A stretch of DNA of 64,000 nt, from assembly GCA_963682175.1 (NCBI GenBank), contig OY821791.1, positions 29,138,326 to 29,202,325 on the forward strand, read 5' to 3'. Made by a program: the position numbers and the translations under genes. The stretch is from Triglochin maritima (taxonomy: Eukaryota; Streptophyta; Magnoliopsida; Alismatales; Juncaginaceae). Of this stretch, positions 1 to 10,204 are shown one piece after another. Position 1 is the stretch's first letter; each line of letters starts with the position of its first letter. The notes under the pieces are model-generated. The model saw only the letters and a list, made by a program, of their open reading frames with translations. It was not told where the DNA came from and made no database searches.

Positions 1-437
1 AATTAGTCTTCGTCTTCTCTTCTTCTAATTTAGATGCCTCCACTTTTTTGGGATATGTTTCAGTTTTTCATTTTGAGTTTTGGTTTTGAAGCGCTTTATT
101 TTATTTTTTTGTCTATTGGAGATAAGCACTTTTGTTTTGTTTTAGGAGTTTGAAAGAATGTGTTCAACACCCACCTCTTTGCATGTGTGTACTCACTCTA
201 CTCCTTAGGGGTTTTCTATTTCCGAATTCCAGCACTTATTTAGTTTTTAGTTTAGTTTGGTAGTTCATCGTTTATTGCTTTCATTTGCATTTCGTACTTC
301 GTAGTGTAGTGTAGCATAGAGTAGGATAATCAAACTCTCTTCTCCATTTTTTGTCACTTGATTTCTGATAAACAAGAGACTGCTCACCTCCCTGTGGACG
401 ACGTCGTGCACTTGCGGTTTAATTAAAACGTTCAACA
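1..437 (+). mobile_element. LTR 3' part, family A (Athila/Tat-like gypsy)
   Basis: This is the downstream part of a long terminal repeat that enters from the left edge. Its end (gcacttgcggtt, then ..caaca) matches the ends of the two full-length LTRs at 7708-9242 and 37891-39429. It is followed a few bases later by a primer binding site, so it is a 5' LTR of a plus-strand element. Seen: shared LTR end and adjacent primer site. Inferred: the first ~1.1 kb of this LTR lies outside the window. Confidence 0.8.
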
Positions 438-443
438 AGTTTT

Positions 444-461
444 TGGCGCCGTTGTCGGGGA
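444..461 (+). promoter_or_regulatory. Primer binding site, tRNA-Asp type
   Basis: TGGCGCCGTTGTCGGGGA is complementary, with one mismatch, to the 3' end of plant tRNA-Asp (usual form has GTTGCCGG). It lies six bases after the LTR end. tRNA-Asp priming is known for Athila/Tat-lineage Ty3/gypsy elements. Confidence 0.85.
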
Positions 462-1651
462 GGTGTCAGTCCAGACTCTTGTTTGGACGATTCGAGTGGA
501 TTTAATTTGTGTTGTGTAGTTTTTTTTGTTTCAGGAGACTTGGAGTCGCCCGGAGGAACAACTGGAGAAGTTTTGAGGCGACCTGGACACTTTGGACCGC
601 CAATCAGCGGTCTGAGACCGCCAATTGGTGGTCTGGTGAGCCTTGTTTCCCTTCTCTTTTCTTCATCTTGTTGCCATAATTGATGTAGTGATCTGGGACT
701 TGATTTATCATGTTTTGACTTATAGTTTGTTCTCAGATCAATAATCAAACCTCATTTAAGCAACTTGGACCCTAAAACCCAAAGCAAAAGATTAGGCATT
801 CTTTCTTGTTTAGGTCATGCATCATATATGTGACTTATGCATTTAGATTGTCTTTTATTTTAACTTTATTTTCAGTTGCTGAGTGCTGGCGTGAGGTACG
901 CACCTTCTACTCTCATTCATGCATTTCGTATGAACATGTATTAGTTAGTAGGAATTGCATTGCAACAAGTGTGAGTTGAGCGTTTTGTTTGGAGAGTTGA
1001 TTGTTAGATTAAGACTCCAAAACGCTACTAAGGATGGGCTATCCCATATAAGATAAGGTAGGAGATTTCATCACCCTTTCCTTAGCCCCAAAAACCACAC
1101 TAACCAAGAGCCTAATTTTAAAATCAAGTAGACATTGACCCTAAGGATTTCGGGCACATTAGGAGAGTGATCCGGTCCCGATCGTCATGACCTGATCGGC
1201 TTTGCCCACTTTGTCGATAGTAGGAGAGACGAGATCTCCGGATCTTGTCTCACTTGCTGGGCTTTGTGGTCCTCGTCGTAGGGAGGTGAGACGTGTTGAG
1301 GCCGTGTGACCTCGCAGTTAGGCATCGTCTAGCTGTAAGGACCTATAGCGACCTTAGGATTGCTTGAGGCTTGTTTGCTTGTGTGCTTCTATCTGTACCC
1401 ATTCGCCATAGCATAAAGACTTCTTCCCTTCTCTCCTGAGTCATTCTTTCTCTCCTGTGTTCCCCCGTCTTCTCCTCTACGCACATTCTTTATTAAAAAA
1501 AAGAGTTTTGGTTTGTGTGTGTGCACCTTTGTGCATGCTTTCGTGGGCACGAGACGAGAGCGGTCGTTTGACGAGGCGCGTTGTCAACCCGTCTTCGGTA
1601 GTTGACTTCTCGACGCCTTCCTCCTCTCGTGTTGCATTCAGTCCGGGTTCA
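462..1651 (+). other. Untranslated leader of family A element
   Basis: About 1.2 kb between the primer site and the gag start. I see no host gene. Short open frames here are not conserved-looking. The GC-rich stretch 1150-1350 is typical of long gypsy leaders rather than of a gene. Confidence 0.55.
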
Positions 1652-3030
1652 ATGACTGCTCATTTTCGTAAGGAGGAGCAGTTGCTGGACCCACCTGTTC
1701 CGCCTGTGCTTCCTGTTGTGGCTCTCATACCTCTACGTGATCGATGCTACCCGAGCCGTACTGCTCTACCCTCATGCATCGTATTGCCAGAGGCTAATGG
1801 GAACCATTTTGAGGTTAAACCTCAGTTTATTTCCATGCTCCCTCATTTCACTGGGAAAGGTGACCCCTATATCTTTCTCAGGGAATTTGAGGAGATCTGT
1901 GCTATGTTCAAGCTGCAACAACTTAACACAGACTCCATCCATCTTAGGCTTGTTCCTTTGGCACTAAAGGATGACGCCAAGAAGTGGTTGTAGAGCAACC
2001 AGGTGAATTCCTTTAGGACTTGGGATGAGTTTCAATCTGCATTCCTCAAGAAATACTTTCCAAATCATCGGACTCAAAAGTTGAGGAACGAAATCAATTC
2101 GTTTTATAAACTTGAGACCGAAACATTTCATGGATATCTAGAGAGGTTCAAAGAGCTACTATCCTCGTGCCCTTACTATGACATTGAGTTGTGACGTCTT
2201 TGTCAGATTGTTTACGAGGGTCTTCACATCCCGTCCCGAACACTCCTTGAGTCCATGTGTCAAGGAGAGTTCTTGGGAAAAGATGAAAGGGAGGCATGGG
2301 CTTTCCTAAAAGACCTCGCTGAAAAAACCATGCAATGGGAGAGTGTGAGGGAACCACCTGCATCATCTAGCATAGGAGCGATGATCTTGAATGCAAACTC
2401 GGCCAGATCGAGTGCCGCATTTGCTATCGATACCACTACGGCTACCGAGGCACGTATGGCGTCCTTAATGCGCCGTATGGATTCGATTGAGCTCCAAAAC
2501 AAACAAGGTGCACCTCACATGTCCACATCTGGTCCAGTTCCCTGTCATTCATGTGGTAGGATATGTCATGTAGAAAGAAAGTGTGCGTCCATTCCTCCTG
2601 AGATGGAACATGTTAACGCCATCTATGACAGAGCTAGAAATGACCCATACTCATCATCTTATAATCCTGGATGGAGGAACCACCCCAATTTTTCATGGAA
2701 CCAAAATAATGCCCTGGGTGATCCTTCAAACTCCTCTCGGCCACCTAACCAATCATACCAACCTCCCATGCATGCACAATCTTATCAGCCACCCCAAGCT
2801 CCAATCATCAATCAATCGGGTTTCCCAAATTCCAATAATATGGAAACCCGATTCAATTCGCTTGAGACCTTGACTCGTGGACTTGAAAATTCAATGAAAA
2901 TTTTATGTGAACCACAAGTCAAGTTCTCACTTCAAATCAACAGACCATTAAATCTGTAGAGCTTGAGATGGGCCAATTGACTCAGTCTGTACATGAAAGA
3001 GAGAGAGGATCTCTGCCTAGCCATTGTTTG
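1652..3030 (+). pseudogene. Gag pseudogene, Athila/Tat-like retrotransposon
   Basis: Capsid/nucleocapsid polyprotein remnant that would package element RNA in the cytoplasm. The retrotransposon gag domain reads through roughly 1800-2330 (PHFTGKGDPYIFLREFEEIC, then TWDEFQSAFLKKYFP). A CCHC zinc knuckle (C-x2-C-x4-H-x4-C) is at 2543-2584, followed by a Pro/Asn/Gln-rich tail. Reading is interrupted by in-frame stops at 1991-1993 (TAG where Gln is expected) and 2192-2194 (TGA where Arg is expected), and by a frameshift near 2900-2930 after which the frame continues as VELEMGQLTQSVHERERGSL. Homology stops near 3030, where unrelated sequence begins. No protease, reverse transcriptase or integrase follows. 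The start was taken at the Met in frame with the domain. Confidence 0.85.
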
Positions 3031-3086
3031 AGCAAATCCGACTTCCCACCTTCAAAATTCTCATTAGTGAAAGATTCAGATTAAAA

Positions 3087-3203
3087 ATGTCGAAGTACAT
3101 GAGCTTTGTTTTCATTGCATTCATTCTTTCGGTTTCCATTAAAGAAACGATTGGAAGAAATTTACAACAAGAATACGTGCCGCATGCTCTCAAAACCATA
3201 ATT
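3087..3203 (+). other. Possible first exon of a small secreted protein
   Basis: An ATG opens a 39-codon frame with a basic N-terminus, a hydrophobic core (MSFVFIAFILSVSI) and then polar residues, the shape of a signal peptide. The frame runs directly into a consensus donor, ATT|GTAAGT, at 3204. No second exon is recognisable downstream before CACTA-like repeats begin. It sits between a broken gag and a CACTA-like segment. I do not recognise the family. It could be a host gene fragment carried by a transposon, or chance. Confidence 0.35.
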
Positions 3204-3289
3204 GTAAGTTACATAGACGTACGAAAAAGTTTTCTCTGTTCGGCAACATAATTATTTATTATTATTTCTTAACTACATATGGTATATTA

Positions 3290-3955
3290 GACTAGTGTTG
3301 TGCTCTTGTTTGAAATATGACTAGTGCAGAATGCACAATAAACATCACACAATAGAGTCGGACATCAAAAAATTCGATGTCTATAGGTATAGACGTCGGA
3401 TATCCAAACATCTGACATCTATAGGTTTGTATAAACGTCGGTTTTTGTAGTATAATCGAAGACTAGTATTGTGCTCTTGTTTGAAACATGACTAGTGCAG
3501 AATGCACAATAAACGTCACACAATAGACGTCGAACATCGAAAAATTTGACGTCCATAGGTATAGACGTCGGATATCCAAACATCTGACATCTATAGGTTT
3601 GTATAAACGTCGGTTTTTGTAGTATAACCGACGTCTATACCTCCTGAAATAAGAAGAAGAAAAAATTGTTTATTTTTTGCAATTTATTTCATATAAGAAT
3701 TTATGTGGATTTATTTTGTATAAGAATTAATGTAATATTGTACTTCGTAGAAAGTAATGTGAATTATTTGTATAGATTTAAAATTAATTACATCAATGTA
3801 ACTATCTCATGTGTGTTGATGTACATATGTGTGTTTATGGGCATGTGTTGATGTTTAGTCCCACATTGAAGAAATATTTTTGTTGGTGGAGTTGATGTAC
3901 TCCACCACTTCTTTATTTCTAAATGGTAGTTGGGTACCACACTACAAAAGACAAA

Positions 3956-4002
<47 letters not shown>

Positions 4003-4127
4003 ATGGTCAAAAGATGGTTGCAAATTTTTCTATATTATTTGAAGGTATAGACGCCAGTTTTATATGGTAGCCGACATCTATAAGTCGCATTATTATTATT
4101 ATTGTAAGGTATAGACGTCGGCCAAAA
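3290..4127. mobile_element. CACTA-like transposon fragment
   Basis: The segment is dense in the motif tatagacgtcgg and its variants, as in subterminal repeats of CACTA (En/Spm) elements. It contains CACTACAAAA, a typical CACTA terminal sequence, at 3940-3949. A 171-bp unit occurs twice in tandem (3290-3460 and 3461-3631), differing at few bases. No transposase is visible. The right edge abuts a truncated family A LTR at ~4128. Boundaries are approximate and I find no convincing 3-bp target duplication. Confidence 0.5.
3957..3999. repeat. (TA)n microsatellite
   Basis: An uninterrupted TA dinucleotide run of about 40 bases, inside the CACTA-like segment. Confidence 0.95.
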
Positions 4128-5065
4128 CCTAAACAAGCATGAGAGGTGTCTAATCATTTTGGCAAAACTCATCAAGTTATAAATTCTATCCTAAACAAGC
4201 AAGCATACATTCATGTTTTATTAACACATTGTAAATAAAGTATTCATTCCATTCTCATTTGCATGTATGAACATCTACTCCATCCCCCAAAGAGGATGAA
4301 ACTACTCACTACACATTAGACTATATTAAACTAGGCAAGGAAAGCATATTAACAAAGCTACTAAAACTAATGAAATGAAATTAAACAAAATAAAACAAAC
4401 AACATGAAACAAACAACATAATAAATAAACTTTTATTAAAATGACTCATAATTCAAGTAGCATCCTCCTACTTTAGTGTGTGTTTCAAGGCCTCACTTCT
4501 AGTAGGAAGAATAGTCATTCAAAATGTGAAGTGATTACAATGGAAGGTGAAGAGTTCTATTTATAGCCATAGAAAAAGGCAATCCGGGACAATCCCCCGA
4601 TGTGGGACTAAACAAATACCAAAACTAGCCTAAACATCCTCTAATACATGTGCTGGAGAAATTTGAGCAGATTCAGAAGGATCCAGACCGCCAATTGGCG
4701 GTCCATAAGATCTGGATCCAGCTAAATTTCATTCTGGGCTTTTCTGGATTCCTTGTCGGTCTTTGATGCATCTACTTTGTTTATTAGAGCTCCGACCCAA
4801 ATGCCAAAATACTCCCCAAGATGGTGTGGAGTTTTCTGTTTTTCTCTTTGGTCCTTTGGTCTTATGTTCAGGTCATTCTCCCTTGCATCTTAGTTCTCAA
4901 ATCTCACAATTCAGTCTTTTTCCCCAGCTTTTGAGGCCTTTTATGTTTCATCTTTTCAAATTTATTTATTTCTGAAATTCAAACATAAAACTCGTAACAT
5001 AGCATTGTTTAGGTGAAATATAATGTATATAAGATACAAATATAAGCATGAAATGATGTCAATCA
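4128..5065 (-). mobile_element. Truncated 3' LTR, family A, minus strand
   Basis: The reverse complement begins TGATTGACATCATTTCATG at 5065 and runs collinear with the plus-strand LTRs at 7708 and 37891, including the conserved GGGGATTGTCCCCG hairpin-like motif and the block around the gtagtgagtagtttcatcccc sequence. The last ~0.6 kb of the LTR is missing where it meets the CACTA-like segment. The polypurine tract lies next to it on the high-coordinate side, which makes this a 3' LTR. Confidence 0.85.
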
Positions 5066-5083
5066 AATACCCCCACACCTAAC
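5066..5083 (-). other. Polypurine tract of minus-strand family A element
   Basis: The reverse complement reads GTTAGGTGTGGGGGTATT and directly precedes the LTR start TGATTG. This is the site where plus-strand DNA synthesis is primed in LTR retrotransposons. Confidence 0.8.
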
Positions 5084-6606
5084 TTTTGCTAGTCCCGAGC
5101 AAAACAAAGAAAGGAAAAAGCATACGAAAAACAAGAAATCATAACTCACTTTCGTAGGAATCACGGTTGCACTTAGCAAGTGCAACAAGCCGTTAAACCT
5201 CCTTGTCGCCAAGGAGGAGTGTTGTCTCCTGAGGGTTTTCAGCGGATATATCCACAAAATCCGAACAAGATGCATTAATCAATCTAGCTACACGACTCGT
5301 TGGACTCATATTGTCGATCATGGGACGCGGTAATACTACGGGTCGACTCTATATATGTAATCGGTCCACACACCTAGCCTAATGAATTATTCGTGAAAGT
5401 TAGCTAAGGAGTTAAGTGAAAGACATGGGCAACCTTAACTTCTGAATGTGATACAATGTGTAAAGTCCATTTTGGTTCTTATTTGACTCTTTTTTTCTTT
5501 TTCTTTGGAGCAGTTTATTGGTTGGTGTTTGATTCTCCCAGGGTCAGGTTTCGTGCATCATCGCCTATGAGGACTTACACTATCACGTACACCTTCCCCC
5601 AAATCTCCACATAGGGCGATCCCTACCACCCGTGTAACAGGAGTTCGGTCAGTGGATCCTAAGTGAGATGACTCGAGAGCACCAGGCACAAAGTCCTCTC
5701 AGACCTACTTTCCCGAGTGATAGGAGCCGTGGGAGAAGAGAGAAAACCACTTATTCACTTATCTACATGGGAACCAAAACCCCTACACTTACAGTTTCAC
5801 AAAAAGAGTTTAAGAGCCATTGACTACGACAAACTTCATTATACTAACACACACGAATTATTGACTCACTAGGTTCAGGGTGGACTTCTTTAAATGTTTG
5901 AGTACTGAAACACTATGATTACACGCCCCCCGAGGGAAAATCGGGGTGCATCCTAACGACTCGATAAGACCTAAAGCCAGTAAACTAGAAATCCTAATGC
6001 ATCAAGTTCAAGACAATTTTGGGAGCTTTCTTTTTACTTTGCATCTCAACGGTTTTGCACATGCTAAACACACGCAAAACCTACAAAAACATTTTCTTTC
6101 GCAAACACATGAAGATTTTGAAAGAAATGTGAAAATTTTAAAGCATTAGGCAAACAAAAGAAGATAAGTCACCCAAGGATCATGACAAGCAGATATATCA
6201 ATATTAAATACAACACACTAACATGACCCTATCAATACACACAAAAGAAAACAAAATCAAAGGAAAAATACTCAACTATGTACACACGTAAAACACCCCC
6301 CAACCTACTTCATGCATTGTCCTCAATGAATGTGAGCAAAATACTACATGGATTTATGCATGAAAAAGGGAAGATCTCACCAACATTAAGCGCAACAGGA
6401 AGTTCATGGTTATAGTGATGGACACAAACCCGAATTCCCTCAAAACCTGTGAGATACTGAAGAGGGGAGACAAATACGTGAAGAAATGGGGCCCAAGTAC
6501 ACAAGGGTTGGGGCCCACAACAATCAATGCTTGCTCATGAAGTCTTTTATTACACTTTTTTTAACATGATATGTTCAGCAACAACGATATTCTCATAATC
6601 ATTTGG
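5084..6606 (-). mobile_element. Internal non-coding part of minus-strand family A element
   Basis: About 1.5 kb between the protease remnant and the polypurine tract. The reverse complement at 6295-6335 carries GAGGACAATG followed by GTTGGGGGG, a sequence often seen just after pol in Athila/Tat elements. No reverse transcriptase, RNase H or integrase is readable, so pol is deleted somewhere close to 6540-6606. No host gene seen. Confidence 0.6.
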
Positions 6607-7533
6607 TCAAGGAACATCAAATGAGAACATCAAGTCATGAGGACCAGAGACTTTCCGAGATGGGCAAACTTCACCGGTACTCTGAGGTGTCATGAGAGGT
6701 GAAAGGTCAAAGCTGAAGGGCTCGAACCCCTCATGATATTGGTTGGGTGTGGGCAACATGAATGAATGAAGTTGTGTTGCCTCACTAGGGTTTAGTTGTT
6801 CATCGAACAAAACCCTCCAACCAATAGGTGGGTGCATCGGAATGAGTTCCTCAAGCTCATTCGATGGATGCAGCAGACCTGCATCACTAAGAATGGGGCT
6901 TCTCCCAAAGTCATCCAACAAGGACCTCCCACCATCATTTATATCATCAAGCATAAGCTCGGTCGTAGGTGGGTCCTTGTTGGAGTCAAGATGAAGCTCA
7001 AATATCTCAATGGCCATGGGACATGAGGTAAAGACACCTTCTGGTATAGGCATATGATGAGGTGTCTCACTCTCACTAGTAATCTCAACTGAATCATGCA
7101 ACGAACACTCCTTTTGGACATTCATGTTTGATGTCAGCTCACTCTGTTGCATTGCAAAGACATGCAATGAGTTTTCGCTGGGCCCACAAACATTCTCAAT
7201 GGGTTGCATTGGTGTTAGGGGTGTTTGTTGATTTTGTGGTGCTTTCTCTAATTGACGGATGAGATTGAGATTTAAAGGTTGGTCCATGGGCTCCTGTTGC
7301 CTACCAGAGTTAAACACATGAAACTCAGCAGTCATGTTACCGAATGAGAGCTTCATGAGACTATTTCTACAATTAATTAAGGCATTGGAGGTTGCCAAAA
7401 ATGGTCTACCCAAAATCAAAGGTATTTGAGAGTGGGTGTTCGCAACAGGATTGGTATCGAGGACAACAAAATCGACTGGAAATATAAAATCTCCAACTTT
7501 GATAAGCACGTCCTCGATAATACCCCGACGCAC
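6607..7533 (-). pseudogene. Retropepsin-domain fragment of family A polyprotein
   Basis: A 308-residue open frame. Residues ~1-80 match the C-terminal half of an Athila-type aspartic protease: GIIEDVLIKVGDFIFPVDF, then the hallmark ILGRPFLAT, then KLSFGNMTAEF. The N-terminal half with the catalytic D-T/S-G is absent, so it cannot be an active protease. The remaining ~220 residues are an acidic, Pro-rich linker I do not recognise. The frame is open but joins non-pol sequence on both sides. The upstream junction near 7534 meets a family B LTR fragment. Confidence 0.75.
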
Positions 7534-7707
7534 TTCACACCAAGATCACTCCAACCATGAGCACAACACCTCTAGTGATGCCTCACTGAAGTCCTCCCTT
7601 GCTCAACGATCACACCACTCGCCGGAGCTTCAGATGGCTGGGAGAGAAATGGGTTGAGAGAGAGTGAGTGAGTTAGAGTTAGAGAGAAAAAGAGTTGAGT
7701 TGCCTTC

Positions 7708-9242
7708 TGATTGACATCATTTCATGTTTATATTTGTATCTTATATCCATTATCTTTCACCTAAACAATGTTATGTTACGAGTTTTATGTTTAGTTTTCA
7801 GGAATAAATAGGTTTGAAGAGATGAAGCATAAAAGGATCCAAAAGCTGGGAAAAAGGACCGAATTGTGAGATCTGGGGACTAAGATGCAAGGGAAAAGGA
7901 CCTGAATGTAAGACAGAAGGACCTAAGAGCAAAACAGAATACTCCACACCATCATGGGGAGTATTTTACCAATTCGATTCGGGTCGGAGCTCCAACAAGT
8001 CAAGTAACCGCATCAAAGACCAACAATACCAGAAAGAAAAACCCACAACAAATTCTAACGCGATCCGAAGTGTTTGAACCGCTAATTGGCGGTGCATATT
8101 ACTCAAGATCCGCCCAAATTTCTCCTGGACTTGTATTAATGTTCGTTTAGGCTATTTTTGGTATTGGTTTAGTCCCACATCGGGGGATTGTCCCCGATTA
8201 GCTTTTTCCATGCTTATAAATAGAACTCTTCACCTTCCATTGTAATTACCCATTGCTTGGTGGCATTCTCTCTACTAAGGAGTGAGCCTTGAAACAAAAA
8301 CTCAAGGTGGAGAAGATTGTTACCTTCAATGTAAGTCATTTGTTAATAAAATAATTCTTCTAGTTTCTTTTAATCTTGTCTTTTAATTTGTGCATGTTTG
8401 TTTAGTCTTTCCTTTCCTTTTAAGCTTCTTTAATACTTCTTGCTTTCTTAGTTAACTTTCATTTCAGTATTATGCTTTCTTTTGTTAATATAGTTAGTGT
8501 AATGAGTAGTGAGTAGTTTCATCCCCATTTGGGGGGTGGAGAAATATGTGATATAATCATGTAGTGTATTAAGTGTGTGTTATCTTTATCCCTTGAGCTT
8601 TATATGATTTCCATAACCATCTAATGAGTTTTCACTCTTATCTTTGATATGTTAATGCTCTTGAATGAAGCTTAGCTTATGCTTTGATTAGTGGACCTAT
8701 TTTATGGGGAAGGATAAGGTTGGGATATGGATGAAGTTAATATTGGAAACACAATTTGTAGTGTATGTGCTCTTGTTGCCTTTACCTTAGCTAATGTCTT
8801 GTATGTTTTAATGATGTAGTCTTATCTTAATTCATGTGGAGGCATAGTAGGGTCTAGTCTTTATACTTGAGTTCATTTAGCTTCATTCCAATTATTGTCT
8901 TGTATGTTTTAATGATGTAGTCTTATCTTAATTCATGTGGAGGCAAAGTTGGATGTAGTTTTATGATTTCATGCACTACATGTTGTGAGGAGCTTAATGA
9001 ACACACACACACTTCTTTATGTTCACATTATTTCTCTACCCCCTTTGGGGTTTAGTTTTCTTGCTTTTCTTCCATTTCCATTTGCACCTTAGTGTAGTGT
9101 AGTGTAATCAACATTTCTCTCCTTCTTTTTACCTCTCGCCTTCGAACAAACCAATCGTCGACACACTTCCCAGTGGACGACCCGTATTTGTCACCGCTTC
9201 AACGCGGCCGTGCACTTGCGGTTAATATAAAGCGATCAATCA
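7708..9242 (+). mobile_element. Solo LTR, family A, with 5-bp target duplication
   Basis: A complete 1,535-bp LTR beginning TGATTGACATC and ending AATCA. It is flanked by the exact 5-bp direct repeat CCTTC (7703-7707 and 9243-9247). No primer site follows and no polypurine tract precedes it, so it is a solo LTR, the known product of recombination between the two LTRs of one element. It interrupts the family B LTR. Confidence 0.92.
8215..8222 (+). promoter_or_regulatory. TATA box of family A LTR
   Basis: TATAAATA lies ~508 bp into the LTR, 30-40 bases after the conserved GGGGATTGTCCCCG motif. The same position reads tttatagcc (reverse) in the minus copy and a decayed aaaaata in the copy at 37891. 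Confidence 0.6.
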
Positions 9243-9383
9243 CCTTCTTATATACTCCTCACATTCAGTTCCTCCAATCACAACTCTCCACCACAAACAA
9301 ACCATTAAATATCATTAGTCACCACTAACCTTGATTAGTCTCACTAATTAGGGTTAAGGTCCTAACAATCCACCACCCTTAAA

Positions 9384-9960
9384 GAAATTTCGTCCTCGAA
9401 ATTTAAATCAAGCGACTCACCGAAAAGTTCCGGATACTTCTTCCAAAGTTCCTACTTGATTTCCCAAGTGGTCTCGTGAATATTGTGGTGTTTCCATCTC
9501 ACCTGCACCATCAAGACGGTTCTCCTCCTAAGTTGATGCTTCATGTGATTCACAATCTCGACTGGTCTCTCCTCAAGAGATAAATCTTGTTGAATCTCTG
9601 GAACCTCAATCTCAATCACATGAGCTGGATCTGCCACATACTTCCTCAACATCGATACATGGAAGACGTTGTGAAGACCCGAAAACTACGGCGGCAATGC
9701 TATCCGGTAGGCGACCTCTCCAGTCGGTCTAGGATCTCGAATGGTCAAACATACCTCAGACTTAGTTTTCCCTCTTCCCAAACCTCATCACTACTCGGGC
9801 GGGGGACATCTTCAAAAACACGTGATCGCCAACCTCAAAATGCAACACCCACCTACGCTTATCAGCGTAGCTCTTCTGCCTGCTTCGACTTGTCGCGCTT
9901 CGAGTAATCTACGTCATTCAACACGACTCTTCTATCATGGATCAGCTGAAGAATTCATAT
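9384..9960 (-). pseudogene. Integrase C-terminus and chromodomain pseudogene, family B
   Basis: The reverse complement encodes the end of a chromovirus pol: [13 protein letters not shown] region, [15 protein letters not shown], then [20 protein letters not shown] and a chromodomain-like tail ending TTWEIK followed by a premature stop. It parallels 11187-11661 of the plus copy. Stops and frameshifts lie between ~9650 and 9780, so several short frames cover one broken gene. It is oriented head-to-head with the plus copy. The 244 bases between the two (9961-10204) show nothing recognisable. Confidence 0.8.
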
Positions 9961-10204
9961 AATAAGGATTTGGGAAATCTTGGTTTTGCTCAGCCATGTT
10001 TTCAACACCTCTTTTCCTCCTCTGACCTGTGATTCACGATTTAATTCCTTTCTTTCCTTCGCTTTCAAACCTTGAATCTTGATTCACTTTGTGGAAGCTC
10101 GACTAATTTCTCCTTTGGCTATGACTATGTAAAATCCTTTGGATCAACATCATGATTGAGAAGAGGAAGAAAAAGATCTGTTCACGGAGGGTTCAGAGGG
10201 AGCA

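Larger units (their letters stand above)
7534..9367 (-). mobile_element. 3' LTR of minus-strand family B element, split by a solo LTR
   Basis: The reverse complement starts TGTTAGGACC at 9367, next to a purine-rich tract (9368-9383), and runs to 9243. It resumes at 7707 after the family A solo LTR and continues to ~7534. Across the join it reads GTATATAAGAAGG and then a CT-rich leader, i.e. a TATA box and transcription start region. Only ~300 bp of an LTR that is ~2.1 kb in the plus copy (11704-13802) remains. The left boundary is approximate. Confidence 0.65.

Noticed and set aside
483..748. Small frames on both strands after the primer site
   Set aside because: They lie in the retrotransposon leader and resemble no protein; composition explains them.
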